In this document: positions 23,288 through 31,814 of the stretch, one piece after another
How positions within the stretch are numbered: position 1 is the stretch's first letter
Layout: each line of letters begins with the position of its first letter
Origin: a virus
Virus record (IMG/VR): IMGVR_UViG_3300010392_000035
Coordinates: 1 to 41,834 of that record
Direction: 5' to 3' (one strand)
Length of the DNA: 41,834 bases
Program-made: the position numbers and the translations under genes
The notes under the pieces: generated by a model
What the model saw: only the letters and a program-made list of their open reading frames with translations
Told to the model about the DNA's origin: nothing
Database searches by the model: none

Positions 23288-24577
23288 TTAGGCATCGCCA
23301 AGAATTACGAAATTTGACAGAGGTTGCTTTGTAGTTCCGCCGTTGTTTTGTCTTGGGATATAAGGACTGTTATAAATGCTTGTGCCCCCGAAACGAGTTG
23401 TCCAACGGAAGGCGTGCTCATCGAAGTCAAAACGAAGGTGCATAGAAGTCGCAAACTTATCACCACCAACTTTTTGCAGAGCATAGTAAGCGGAAGGATT
23501 GACAAGATATACATCGCCAACATCGCCCAAAGCTTCACAATCTTCAGTGTTAAAAATCGGCTTGCCGAAAAGCATACCATTTGCGTTAACTGTGAAGTCA
23601 TTTTGCCAAACTGGCTGAGTACCTACAACGAATTGCTGAACCTTGCTTCTGACTTGCTGATTCATCATCCAGAAACCGCCTGAAGGATTAAGAAAAGCCG
23701 CGTTCATTTGTGCTACGTCATCCGCGTCCACATCATCGGCTGTGCCGCGTGAAATAGTTGAAGTGTCGCCGCCATTGCTGAAACCTAGAGGTTTTGCAAC
23801 ACCGTCACCAAACAAAACAGCTTCCTGCTTTTTGATTCTCATAAGCTCTGGAGCTTTAGTTCTCAAGTCGCCTTCAAGCCCTGCAAAATCCGACAAATCT
23901 TCGTCAGTGACTTCTGTGTAAACATAGAGCTTGTCAACTTTTACAGTTGTCTTTTCATAGACTTCACGGCTCTTTGTAAGCTGTGCACCTTCAGCGCCCC
24001 AATAGGAGATTAAACCAACACCACCACCGCCGCGAGTTGTGGCCGCTGTTCTACGGATCTCTTTTGCGTTAAGAGACGTATTATTAACACTAATCATAGA
24101 GAACCAATCCGCTGACGCTTCACGGCCCAAAGTGTGGATTTCTGGGAGCAATTCTGCTGGTATCATTAAGCCATCATTTACAGTGGTGTGTGTGCCACCA
24201 GTCTGCATAATGTCGGCAATGTGCGCCAGTCGTGGGTCTGCTTGTAGATTCAAAGAACGGCCATTTGTATTCATGGCGATTGCTGCCATAAGTTCACCAG
24301 CGCAAGAAAAACCTTTTTTCGGGTCTTGTGTGAATGGATCTTTTACAATCGCAGCACCGCTTGAAATATTGCTTTGGGTCGACTTTGGTGCAGAAAATGA
24401 ACTAAGTGATTTTTGCAAAGTTGCATGTCTTTTGTCATCGGCTTCAAGCTGTGTGAGCTTGGCCTGTTCGGCTTCAATAGAATCGAGCTTAGTGCTATAA
24501 TCTGCCGATCCTTGTTCAATGCCTTCTAATTCACTCATTAAAGTTTTAATAAGTGCTTGTTGTGCTTGGATATTCAT
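23288..24577 (-). CDS. HK97-type major capsid protein
   Basis: 429 residues. A helical, coiled-coil N-terminal delta domain (about 1-60: ALIKTLMSELEGIEQ..., then AEQAKLTQLEADDKR) serves as scaffold and is normally removed by the protease. The HK97 fold follows, with VDKLYVYTEVTDEDLSDFA, then FLNPSGGFWMMNQQ and PIFNTEDCEALG as family phrases. It has its own promoter and a terminator-like leader hairpin, which suggests separate control of capsid synthesis. GGAG lies seven bases ahead of the start. Confidence 0.92.
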   Translation of the reverse strand: MNIQAQQALIKTLMSELEGIEQGSADYSTKLDSIEAEQAKLTQLEADDKRHATLQKSLSSFSAPKSTQSNISSGAAIVKDPFTQDPKKGFSCAGELMAAIAMNTNGRSLNLQADPRLAHIADIMQTGGTHTTVNDGLMIPAELLPEIHTLGREASADWFSMISVNNTSLNAKEIRRTAATTRGGGGVGLISYWGAEGAQLTKSREVYEKTTVKVDKLYVYTEVTDEDLSDFAGLEGDLRTKAPELMRIKKQEAVLFGDGVAKPLGFSNGGDTSTISRGTADDVDADDVAQMNAAFLNPSGGFWMMNQQVRSKVQQFVVGTQPVWQNDFTVNANGMLFGKPIFNTEDCEALGDVGDVYLVNPSAYYALQKVGGDKFATSMHLRFDFDEHAFRWTTRFGGTSIYNSPYIPRQNNGGTTKQPLSNFVILGDA

Positions 24578-24590
24578 GGTTTAACTCCAT

Positions 24591-24636
24591 AAAAAAAGGC
24601 CATCCAGACACGTGAAGACGCGACTTGAATAGCCTT
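24591..24636 (-). terminator. Attenuator-like hairpin in the capsid leader
   Basis: On the minus strand AAGGCTATTC pairs with GGATGGCCTT (10 bp, two G-U pairs) around a 21-base loop, followed by a run of six or more T. It lies between the capsid promoter (24708-24736) and the capsid start, with the ribosome site right after the T-run. It could end readthrough from the protease gene, attenuate the capsid transcript, or stabilise its 5' end. Confidence 0.6.
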
Positions 24637-24707
24637 AAATTTTTAAGTGATATGTAATAGAGGAATTATTCGAGGACAAGCCGCAATTTAACAGCTGTCG
24701 TTTCTAC

Positions 24708-24750
24708 AGTATAAGCGCCCTTTTTATTGATTGCAACTGAATTAGTTCAG
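24708..24750 (-). promoter_or_regulatory. Capsid promoter with family-1 operator
   Basis: Minus strand: -35 TTGCAA (24736-24731), 17-bp spacer, -10 TATACT (24713-24708). The operator CTGAATTAGTTCAG (24737-24750) abuts the -35 on its upstream side, a position more typical of an activator than of a repressor. It gives the capsid and downstream tail genes a start point inside the structural block. Confidence 0.7.
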
Positions 24751-24755
24751 AACTA

Positions 24756-25619
24756 TTAAATACTTTGCTTGATTTTGCTGGCCCTGTTTCCCTGTTCAAG
24801 GAATTTAAAAGCGCCGTTAATATCTTTCACTTGATCAACTAAACCAAGCTTTTTGGCATCTTTGAAAAAGAAGCTGGCCCCGCTTCGCGCCTTGCTTCCG
24901 TCTTTCATGTCGGCTTCTGGTCTGGCCCGCTCAACAGCTTCAGAAAAGCCCTCTTGAATTTCGTCAACTTTTTCCTGAACCATTTCAACAATGGCTGGAG
25001 TAATTGGCGTGCCCATCATACCCGCGCCTTTTAATGGCCCTGTAGCAATCTTAGTGACGTTTATACCTGCCATTTTCATGGCTTCAGTAAAGTCGCTTAA
25101 AACCGTGACTGTTCCAATACTGCCCGTTTCGTTTAGCTTATCCTCTACAAAAACATTGCCTGTTTGAGAACCAACAAAAAAAGCAGCGCTGGCCATCATT
25201 CCAGTATTAACCGCCGCCGTGGCCTTTTCGCTTGAAAGGGCTTGAACCATCTCAGCCAGAACATGTATTTTCATGGCTTCGCCGCCGCCGCTGTTTACGT
25301 TAAAGACAACACTTTCAATTTTCTTATCTCTTCGTACATCGTCAACAGCTGCCATTAATTCTTGAGTACTTACAGCGCCAAAAATTATTCTGTCTATTAA
25401 GTCTGGATTAAACACCATAGGGCCGTCAATTGAAATCATGGCACGGCTGCCCGACTTTTGCAAAACGGGCTCAAAGTTCAAGCTCATTTCACGTTCATCA
25501 CTGGCCATTTTCACAATTATCTTGTCAATTTTTATATCTATTCCCTTAATGGATTCAGATTTTTGAACCATCATAGCAAGGCTTAATTCATCAATCATTA
25601 AATATGGGCTTTTAAACAT
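24756..25619 (-). CDS. S49/SppA-like prohead protease
   Basis: 287 residues of the SppA/ClpP-fold peptidase family. GGGEA (111-115) is the oxyanion-side glycine strip, Ser144 in MMASAAFF is the likely nucleophile, and Lys197 in TGPLKGAG the likely base, with GSIG at 166-169. It should cleave the capsid delta domain and itself during head maturation. The first 50 residues are an unusual extension without motif. AGGAG precedes the start. The gene ends just before the capsid operator. Confidence 0.85.
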   Translation of the reverse strand: MFKSPYLMIDELSLAMMVQKSESIKGIDIKIDKIIVKMASDEREMSLNFEPVLQKSGSRAMISIDGPMVFNPDLIDRIIFGAVSTQELMAAVDDVRRDKKIESVVFNVNSGGGEAMKIHVLAEMVQALSSEKATAAVNTGMMASAAFFVGSQTGNVFVEDKLNETGSIGTVTVLSDFTEAMKMAGINVTKIATGPLKGAGMMGTPITPAIVEMVQEKVDEIQEGFSEAVERARPEADMKDGSKARSGASFFFKDAKKLGLVDQVKDINGAFKFLEQGNRASKIKQSI

Positions 25620-25629
25620 TTTTTAACTC

Positions 25630-26511
25630 CTAAGTTATAGATACGGAAAATTGGCCTGATGAAGGCAGTTTTATGTCGCTTGTAATAGTTTGAACGGCTG
25701 AGTCAGTTATCAAAGTTGCGCCCACGTCAATAGTTAAAGTCGTTACGGTTTTTGGGAGCTGGGTTTTGGTAAGGTCAGTGACTCCGCCAGTTAATAGCAA
25801 AGCTGATATTGTGCCACTAGCAAAACTGTTATAGATGCCACCGCTTATTTCTCCTGAATTGAGAGTACTTACAACTAAGCCGTCATAGTGATTTAATGAG
25901 CCGTTTTTAACAAATGCGGTGCCTGTTATACTGGAGCTTAATGTCATTACTCCACCATTTACCGTAACATTTGAAATTGTGACATTATTGCCAATATTCA
26001 ATGATCCAAAATCACTAATTATTGCAGTGTCCAAAGTAGACGCGTTTTCTGTATCGTCAGAAATAGTAGCTGAACCATTAAACATGTCAACAGTCGTGCC
26101 AGCGTTCAACATTCTTAAGCGCATGGCTTGCCTGTTTGGATCTCTGGCAATTGAGCCAGAATTGAAAATACTAATGGCGCACGCTGTAGTACTGCCAAAG
26201 TCTAAATTTAGCCGCTGCGAACCTGTCTGCGTGCCGATATTTGAGCGCCTTTGTCCAAGTTGTGCCGTGGCCGCTGCAACCTGCAAAAATGCGGCTTGGT
26301 TTGAACCAATAACACCTGTATAACTCTGATCAAAAGTTATGCTATTTAAGATAACTAATGATTGATCAAAACCCGCCAAAATATCCTGAGAATTATCCGC
26401 AAAAATTACATCATCACCGTTAACGGGTACGCCTGACGGTTCCCAGTTATCCGCTTCACCATAGTCACCGACAAAGCCGCTGGCTGTTCCTATCCATTTT
26501 TTTGACGCCAT
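25630..26511 (-). CDS. Beta-solenoid virion protein
   Basis: 293 residues, almost all beta-prone with many Gly, Asn, Thr and Ser and no helices. The start (ASKKWIGTASGFVGDYGEADNWEPSGVPVNGDDVIFADN) has the NW..GVP..GDDV motif found at the start of repetitive extracellular beta-helix proteins. It lies between the collagen-like protein and the protease, in the head module, so it may be an outer capsid decoration. AAAGGAG precedes the start. No enzyme motif. Confidence 0.55.
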   Translation of the reverse strand: MASKKWIGTASGFVGDYGEADNWEPSGVPVNGDDVIFADNSQDILAGFDQSLVILNSITFDQSYTGVIGSNQAAFLQVAAATAQLGQRRSNIGTQTGSQRLNLDFGSTTACAISIFNSGSIARDPNRQAMRLRMLNAGTTVDMFNGSATISDDTENASTLDTAIISDFGSLNIGNNVTISNVTVNGGVMTLSSSITGTAFVKNGSLNHYDGLVVSTLNSGEISGGIYNSFASGTISALLLTGGVTDLTKTQLPKTVTTLTIDVGATLITDSAVQTITSDIKLPSSGQFSVSIT

Positions 26512-26522
26512 TTTTTGCTCCT

Positions 26523-28277
26523 TTAATCGCTGATTCTTACTAAGGTGTATTTATACTCATAAATTGTGACCGTCCCGCCCGTGGCTACTTCTGCCACATA
26601 TGCCAAACTTATGGTGTGTGCTGCGGCTGTCAGTACTAGGTTATTAACCCTATAAGAAAATGGGTTATTTGAAGTGCCCGCTGGAAACTCAACGGCAATA
26701 TTTGAAATAGCACCTGTCAAAATGCTGGAGCCGTCAACCTTTGGAATAAAAAGGGCGCTTTTTGGCGAACCCGTAATATTTGCAGTCCATAAAACTTCAA
26801 GTCTGTAAGTGCCTGCAAGTAAAGTAGGCGTTGTAAAAGTGGGGCTCGTTCCGTCTCCCGAATATTCAACAAAACTGGGGTTTGCATTTGTTGTGGATCT
26901 TGTCGTCTCGTCAACGTCATTAAATTCAACGGGGAATTTATATGTACCGTCATTGGCTAAAAATTTGTCGCCTTGACTACTGTTATCCAGAACAACCGCA
27001 TTTATGCCCTGTTGAGTACCCCAGCTTGTTAAAAAAGTAGAGTTAAAAGAAGGCGCTATATTTTGATAGAAAAATTGACCAGGAGCATTAGTTGGGAAAA
27101 TTAAAGGGCCGCCCGTTGATAGCTGTGTGCTTGTAATAACAATAGCCGAAGCAAAGGTGTCAAAATTAATACACGCAGCGCCACCACTCATTTCGATTGC
27201 GCCGCCATGATAAGTAATGAGACTTGAACCGCTAAACCTAGCTTGACCTTTTAGAAAAGTATTCTTAAAAAATCCACTAGCCGTGCCAGTCATTTGAAGT
27301 ACAGTGGCGTTTGCACCTCCATTACCATTTCGCCTAAATTCACCATTATAAATATCAAGGCTCATTGAATCTGTAATGACAGCTGGCCCCGAATTATCCA
27401 GCATTGTAATTCTTACGTGTACGCGTGAAGCAAATGTGCTGTCGCCATGAGTATTAGTTAATAAAAGAGGCGTTACACCACCTGAGCTATTTATAGTTGT
27501 TGCGTTTGCCCATAAGATTGTCGATTGATCCCCAGTAACAGAAACTTGCCCGTTAATTTCCATTCCTTGTAAAGCAAAAACGCTTTCAACAGTGGGCGAA
27601 TAGGTCAAGTTTCCGAATAGCTGTGTACAGCTAGAGTTTCCAGTAAAACCGATAAGAGAAATACAGTCGTTAACTATTAAAACATTTTCAGTATATACCC
27701 CAGCTAAAACAATAATGTTTGCTCTTATTCCTGCCAATTCTGCGGCATCTACAGCCGCCTGAATTGAAGTAAAAGTGGAATTAGTAGCAGAAGATCCCAC
27801 GACATAAGGATAAGGCGAAGCTCCGCCGCCGCCACCGCCGCCGCCGCCGCCAATAACTGAGCCCGACAAACCGCGTAAACCGCGCTGCCCTTGAGGGCCT
27901 TGAACATGGCCTGAATTTTCCTGTGTGCCGTCTGTGTAATCTATTATTAAATCACCTTTTCTATTTACAAAGGTGTTAACGATCCCGCGCCCGTCTTCCC
28001 CGTCATCGCCGTCTTCCCCTTTTTCGCCCTTGTCGCCCTTGTCGCCCTTTGGCCCTTGTTTACCGATTTGACCAGCTTCGCCCTGCATACCTGCCAAACC
28101 CCGCTTTCCTTCAAGGCCAATTTCACCCCGTTCGCCAGCTTCGCCAGTTTCGCCAGCTTCACCATCTCTGCCCAAAAACATATCAAGAAAAGTTTCTTTT
28201 TTCGCTTCATACTTTTCGGCTTGTTTTATTTGACGCAGTTCACTTTCAGAGAGTAGTTTATTTTTTGAATACTTCAT
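26523..28277 (-). CDS. Collagen-like fibre protein in the head module
   Basis: About 584 residues; ATG 28277 overlaps the portal stop (ATGA). A charged helical N-terminus (1-35) is followed by about 20 Gly-X-Y triplets (near 37-100, GETGEAGERGEIG style), a short non-collagen insert, more triplets, a poly-Gly hinge (near 143-152, GGC codons at 27825-27850), a beta-helix-like middle and a C-terminal beta sandwich (about 440-584) such as trimer caps of fibres. It would form a trimeric fibre. Its place between portal and protease suggests it decorates the head and not the tail. Confidence 0.65.
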   Translation of the reverse strand: MKYSKNKLLSESELRQIKQAEKYEAKKETFLDMFLGRDGEAGETGEAGERGEIGLEGKRGLAGMQGEAGQIGKQGPKGDKGDKGEKGEDGDDGEDGRGIVNTFVNRKGDLIIDYTDGTQENSGHVQGPQGQRGLRGLSGSVIGGGGGGGGGGASPYPYVVGSSATNSTFTSIQAAVDAAELAGIRANIIVLAGVYTENVLIVNDCISLIGFTGNSSCTQLFGNLTYSPTVESVFALQGMEINGQVSVTGDQSTILWANATTINSSGGVTPLLLTNTHGDSTFASRVHVRITMLDNSGPAVITDSMSLDIYNGEFRRNGNGGANATVLQMTGTASGFFKNTFLKGQARFSGSSLITYHGGAIEMSGGAACINFDTFASAIVITSTQLSTGGPLIFPTNAPGQFFYQNIAPSFNSTFLTSWGTQQGINAVVLDNSSQGDKFLANDGTYKFPVEFNDVDETTRSTTNANPSFVEYSGDGTSPTFTTPTLLAGTYRLEVLWTANITGSPKSALFIPKVDGSSILTGAISNIAVEFPAGTSNNPFSYRVNNLVLTAAAHTISLAYVAEVATGGTVTIYEYKYTLVRISD

Positions 28278-30109
28278 GAAATTTTCTTCCACCCCATAAT
28301 TGTAAGTTGATATTGGCCGTCGTCACCATTGCGAATTTCGCCAATTGTTGGCGCGTCTTCAATCCCTGTAATATCTGACATAAGGACTTCAATTATTTTA
28401 TTTGTTTGTCCTTGGTAAGTTGGCTCTTTGTCGCCTGATGAAAATTCTTTTGACATCAATAAAAATTCATTATCTTCAAGATGTTCTTTTTTCAAAATGT
28501 TACATAAATAAGTGGAGTGAATCTTTAGACATTCGGCCAGCTCGTTTTCAAACTTACAATAAAAGCCTTGCATTATTTCAAGCTGTCTTTCTGGAGTCTT
28601 TTTGCTGGCGTCCTGATGTGTGTAAAATTCTTTCTTGGTAAGGCGGTCAATGCTGTTCGACATACTTGGTAGATAAGCGCTTATAACGGCTGTCTGTGCC
28701 ACTTGGCTAGGGTCATCCTCGTTAGTACCTTCTGGCGCTGGCGCTTCACCTTGTGGGGGCTCCTCTGTGCTTTCTGGGGCATTTTGTTCCCCTGCTTGAG
28801 GCTCCGCAGGTTCTTCAAGGGCCTTTTCTTTGATTTCGTTGTCTAATTCTGCTGACGTTTGGCCTTCTAAAAGTGGTGTAAGATTTAAAGGAATATAACG
28901 AACGTCACCACCTTCGTACTCTGGTAGACCTTCAGCCAATGCAATTTGATTTCCTGACATTGAACCAGTCGCAAACAATTCCTTAAACAATTGGCCACGG
29001 GCTTTTGAATCGCCACGCAATAAAGCTTTTTCATCAAAGTCTATAACTGTGTTGTCTGTTCTATGAAATTTGAATTTTAATTGAACTTCAAGGCGTCTAA
29101 TCCAAGGGGTCAAAGTGTCAGTTGAATAATTAATGTTTTGCTGTTCCACATTATTAAATGTGCTTTTGGTCATGTCCATTAATTTGTGTGGTGGAATTCT
29201 GAAAATGCGCGCAATCTCTTCAACCTGAAATTTTCGAGTTTCTAAAAGTTCCGCGTCAGTACTGGACATTTGCAAACGATTGAATTTAAATCCTCTGTCT
29301 AAGATACCCATTTTATGAGCTTTAGAAGGGCCGCTGAATTTACTTTCCCAGTCTTCGCGAATGTGTTCTTTTTGTTCTTTATTAAGTGCTTTGTCTGTTT
29401 CTAGTACAGCGCCGATACTCAAATTATTTCCAAAAAATGCCCCTGTGAAATCCTGAGCCGCAATACTAATTCCCAGACTTTCAGCGAAAATTTCCCCGAC
29501 AGAATAACCGACAACCCCGTTGCCCATACCTTTTAAATGTAAAATCTCATTTTCCATTAAAGATATTGTTCTATTTTTCTGCTTTCCTCGTTGGTCGACT
29601 TCGGTGTTTGTCGTTATCGTATAAACTAAAATGCCGCGTTCATCCCGTGAAATTGTTACCCGTGTCGGATGAATCAAAATTAACTGAATATCACCCAAAC
29701 TATTTTTTATGATTTCCGCGTATCCATTGCCAAAAGTCAACATCCATTGTACAAGCGTTTGAATGCCCGTCATTGAATCCGTTTCGTCATTGAATCCAAA
29801 ACGCAAGGTTTCTAAAAGTGGAGTATTTAAAACAGGCTTCTTTTTGCCTTCGCTGTCGATCTTGAAAAAGTTAATTGGTAGTTTTGCAATGTCTTCAGAT
29901 ATGGCGCGAACTGCACACCAATAAGCCGCCAATTGGAAAGCGCTTTCTGAAGTTACGGTAATATTTGCTTTTGTGGGGTTTATGAATCTTTGATATAAGG
30001 TCTGGAGAAATCCGCCATTCCATAAAAGGCCGTTGCTGCTGGAATCATAAAAACCATCGCCTGATTGCATGGGTTTTTTCTTGCGCTTAAAGATCTCAAA
30101 AAAGTTCAT
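28274..30109 (-). CDS. HK97-type portal protein
   Basis: About 611 residues from ATG 30109. Family signatures: FQLAAYWCAVRAISEDIAKLP, FGNGYAEII, HLKGMGNGVVGYSVGE, IARIFRIPPHKLMDMTKSTFNNVEQQN. It forms the dodecameric DNA channel and packaging dock. Residues from about 426 to 465 are a Pro/Glu-rich linker, and the last 140 residues form an extra domain that most HK97 portals (about 400-450 residues) lack. The ribosome site is weak. It heads the leftward structural block. Confidence 0.9.
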   Translation of the reverse strand: MNFFEIFKRKKKPMQSGDGFYDSSSNGLLWNGGFLQTLYQRFINPTKANITVTSESAFQLAAYWCAVRAISEDIAKLPINFFKIDSEGKKKPVLNTPLLETLRFGFNDETDSMTGIQTLVQWMLTFGNGYAEIIKNSLGDIQLILIHPTRVTISRDERGILVYTITTNTEVDQRGKQKNRTISLMENEILHLKGMGNGVVGYSVGEIFAESLGISIAAQDFTGAFFGNNLSIGAVLETDKALNKEQKEHIREDWESKFSGPSKAHKMGILDRGFKFNRLQMSSTDAELLETRKFQVEEIARIFRIPPHKLMDMTKSTFNNVEQQNINYSTDTLTPWIRRLEVQLKFKFHRTDNTVIDFDEKALLRGDSKARGQLFKELFATGSMSGNQIALAEGLPEYEGGDVRYIPLNLTPLLEGQTSAELDNEIKEKALEEPAEPQAGEQNAPESTEEPPQGEAPAPEGTNEDDPSQVAQTAVISAYLPSMSNSIDRLTKKEFYTHQDASKKTPERQLEIMQGFYCKFENELAECLKIHSTYLCNILKKEHLEDNEFLLMSKEFSSGDKEPTYQGQTNKIIEVLMSDITGIEDAPTIGEIRNGDDGQYQLTIMGWKKIS

Positions 30110-30124
30110 AGACAACCCATTATA

Positions 30125-30184
30125 AAATTATTTGCTTACTTATATATACACATAAAAACAAACTTTTACAGAACTAATTCAGAA
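30125..30184 (-). promoter_or_regulatory. Probable portal promoter with family-1 operator
   Basis: CAGAACTAATTCAG at 30169-30182 (minus strand CTGAATTAGTTCTG) is a family-1 site with one mismatched position. Downstream on the minus strand comes AT-rich DNA with TATATATAAG near 30137-30146 as a -10 candidate; no strong -35 is seen, so a protein bound next to it could activate. The layout resembles the capsid promoter. Confidence 0.5.
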
Positions 30185-30203
30185 TGATTCATAAATACTT
30201 CAG

Positions 30204-30250
30204 TGTCATAAAACTTGCAATACCTACATTGTAGGTACTATATTAGAGTA
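30204..30250 (+). promoter_or_regulatory. Family-2 promoter/operator copy B
   Basis: TGTCATAAAAC, then -35 TTGCAA (30215-30220), 18-bp spacer, -10 TATATT (30239-30244). The spacer contains the perfect 15-bp palindrome ACCTACATTGTAGGT (30222-30236). It drives the 26-residue peptide and the RadC-like gene. Confidence 0.75.
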
Positions 30251-30275
30251 GAGACAAACAATAAAAGGACAAAAA

Positions 30276-30356
30276 ATGATCTTCTCACTCTTAACAATCG
30301 TAGCCCTCGCAACTTACAAATTCATACTTTCAGTTCCAGTTTTTCCACCGCGATAA
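30276..30356 (+). CDS. 26-residue membrane peptide
   Basis: Preceded by AAAAGGAC at good spacing. Reads MIFSLLTIVALATYKFIL, then SVPVFPPR. One hydrophobic segment. It resembles the 29-residue peptide at 31024 (ALATYKFIL against ALTYRQIL), which occupies the same place in the next unit. Function unknown; a leader or a small membrane effector is possible. Confidence 0.5.
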   Translation: MIFSLLTIVALATYKFILSVPVFPPR

Positions 30357-30405
30357 TAACAATTCAATAACAATGAAAACAACAATAATAACAACAAGGA
30401 AAATT

Positions 30406-30870
30406 ATGACTAACATGTACAAATACTCAGTAAAGAGAGAATTCGCGGGAAAGGTCGGAGACGAATCAGCAAGCTACCAAATAAGTAAACCTGAAACAGT
30501 GGCCCAATATTTAAAGCTAATGGGACTCCACGAAGACGAACAAGAAAATTTTGTAGTCCTTTTTCTGGATACCAGAAACAAGGTTAAAGGTTTTGACAAA
30601 GTAACAAGGGGGCTGGTTGACAGGAGCCACGTACACCCAAGGGAAGTTTTCAGAGCCGCCATTATCGCGGGAGCTTCAAAAGTAATACTCTGCCATAATC
30701 ACCCCTCTGGGGACTGTTCGCCATCCAAACAAGACTTGACATCTACAAAGAACCTCTGCGAAGCTGGCGAAATCATCGGCATCAAAGTTTTAGATCATGT
30801 GATAGTAGGCGAAAAGCTGGGAGAATTCAACTGGCTTTCAATGAGAAATTCTGGTCAATTCCCCTCATAA
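30406..30870 (+). CDS. RadC-like JAB/MPN-domain protein
   Basis: About 154 residues from ATG 30406 (AAGGA ahead). The metal-binding motif HNHPSGD with the preceding Glu (PREVFRAAI) and the following Asp and Ser (PSKQDLTSTKNL) matches the C-terminal domain of RadC, a JAB/MPN metalloprotease-like fold. The N-terminal helix-hairpin-helix part of full RadC is absent. RadC-like proteins are frequent on mobile elements; their biochemical role is unsettled. It forms a one-promoter, one-terminator unit with the upstream peptide. Confidence 0.85.
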   Translation: MTNMYKYSVKREFAGKVGDESASYQISKPETVAQYLKLMGLHEDEQENFVVLFLDTRNKVKGFDKVTRGLVDRSHVHPREVFRAAIIAGASKVILCHNHPSGDCSPSKQDLTSTKNLCEAGEIIGIKVLDHVIVGEKLGEFNWLSMRNSGQFPS

Positions 30871-30888
30871 TCAACACCTTACGACATT

Positions 30889-30925
30889 TACCTAAAGTGA
30901 GGCGGTTCACTTTAGGTACTCTTTT
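30889..30925 (+). terminator. Terminator after the RadC-like gene
   Basis: TACCTAAAGTGA/TCACTTTAGGTA forms a perfect 12-bp stem with loop GGCGGT, followed by CTCTTTT. Confidence 0.8.
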
Positions 30926-30949
30926 GCTTGACTTTCAAAAATAGTGGTG

Positions 30950-30990
30950 TGTCATAAAACTTGTAATACCTACATTGTAGGTATTATATT
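30950..30990 (+). promoter_or_regulatory. Family-2 promoter/operator copy C
   Basis: -35 TTGTAA (30961-30966), 18-bp spacer with ACCTACATTGTAGGT (30968-30982), -10 TATATT (30985-30990), preceded by TGTCATAAAAC. It drives the 29-residue peptide and the two small genes after it. Confidence 0.75.
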
Positions 30991-31023
30991 AAGGTATAGA
31001 AAGAAACAATAAAAGGACAAAAA

Positions 31024-31113
31024 ATGAGCTACTTAACTTTCACAATCTTAATAAGCATTGCCGCCCTGACCTACAGACAAATTCTAAAAGTTAAAATTTA
31101 CAACTTTAAATAA
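31024..31113 (+). CDS. 29-residue membrane peptide
   Basis: AAAAGGAC precedes the start. Reads MSYLTFTILISIAALTY, then RQILKVKIYNFK: one hydrophobic segment and a basic tail. Similar to the peptide at 30276, both being first in their family-2 units. Function unknown. Confidence 0.5.
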   Translation: MSYLTFTILISIAALTYRQILKVKIYNFK

Positions 31114-31128
31114 AACAAGGAAAAGAAA

Positions 31129-31311
31129 ATGGAAAAACTACTCTACGCAGCACACAGAAAAACAGAAATAAAATTGTACCTAACATCAATGGCCGCTTAC
31201 GCCTCTAACCCTTCCACAACTCCAGTAAATATGCTGACTCTGGAAGAGGCCAAAGAAGCCGCCAGAGACGAAAGCAAAAAGCTAACTTTCAGACAAAAGG
31301 AGATTAAATAA
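31129..31311 (+). CDS. Hypothetical small protein
   Basis: 60 residues with AAGGAAA ahead of the start. Helical, with a basic start (MEKLLYAAHRKTEIKLYL) and a charged end (EEAKEAARDESKKLTFRQKEIK). Not recognised. It lies between the membrane peptide and the 98-residue gene in unit C. Confidence 0.55.
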   Translation: MEKLLYAAHRKTEIKLYLTSMAAYASNPSTTPVNMLTLEEAKEAARDESKKLTFRQKEIK

Positions 31312-31312
31312 T

Positions 31313-31609
31313 ATGAATAAGCAACTGACAATAAAACAGGCAATAAAAGATTTTTCTTATGAGTCTCCAATGGCTCTGGCCCTGTACCATATGAATGTAA
31401 TTTACTGGGATCTTTTAAAGTACTTTCCAGAGAAAGACGTAAAGAAGATAACAAGCCTTAAAACAAGGTTCATTGCAAGAGGTGCGGGAGCCTTCGCCTA
31501 CTTAAAGGGATTCATTGACAGAAGATACCCCGAAACAGCTCACTTTTTCAGACTTAAGCAAGAAACCATTTGCGGCCTGACAGTAATTGAAATCACACAT
31601 AAATCTTAG
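31313..31609 (+). CDS. Hypothetical protein
   Basis: 98 residues, ATG two bases after the upstream stop and AAGGAG ahead. Mixed helical, with several aromatic residues (YHMNVIYWDLLKYFPEKD) and a basic centre (KTRFIARGAGAFAYLKGFIDRRYPE). No known domain recognised. Last gene of unit C; a hairpin follows at once. Confidence 0.55.
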   Translation: MNKQLTIKQAIKDFSYESPMALALYHMNVIYWDLLKYFPEKDVKKITSLKTRFIARGAGAFAYLKGFIDRRYPETAHFFRLKQETICGLTVIEITHKS

Positions 31610-31632
31610 AGCTTTAGAAAGCCCTATCTAAG
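31605..31632 (+). terminator. Hairpin at the end of unit C
   Basis: CTTAGA/TCTAAG (6 bp) encloses GCTTT/AAAGC (5 bp, 2-base loop), with a 4-base bulge. It overlaps the stop of the 98-residue gene. A mixed CTATTTT run follows, so termination is plausible but weaker than at the other units. Confidence 0.45.
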
Positions 31633-31635
31633 CGC

Positions 31636-31746
31636 GCTATTTTCCCCCAACTTCATAGCACTCTCTGGCCCTCACTGTTTACCTTGTAGGGCCGTCGCTG
31701 TGCCCTGTGCTTCATTTTATTGCCCCGCTTGCGGCTATTTTCCCCC
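31636..31746. repeat. Pyrimidine-rich spacer with a 13-bp direct repeat
   Basis: GCTATTTTCCCCC occurs at 31636-31648 and again at 31734-31746, bracketing a C/T-rich stretch without a credible gene. Its composition is unlike its A-rich neighbours; it may be a remnant of an inserted segment between units C and D. Confidence 0.5.
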
Positions 31747-31773
31747 TACAGTCCAGCCCTAATTCAATACGTG

Positions 31774-31814
31774 TGTCATAAAACTTGTAATACCTACATT
31801 GTAGGTGTTATATT
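31774..31814 (+). promoter_or_regulatory. Family-2 promoter/operator copy D
   Basis: -35 TTGTAA (31785-31790), 18-bp spacer with ACCTACATTGTAGGT (31792-31806), -10 TATATT (31809-31814), preceded by TGTCATAAAAC. It drives the 95-residue acidic gene. Confidence 0.75.

Noticed and set aside
27821-27850. GGC microsatellite as a regulatory repeat
   Set aside because: It encodes the poly-Gly hinge of the fibre protein, as does the similar run near 18540 in the tail gene.
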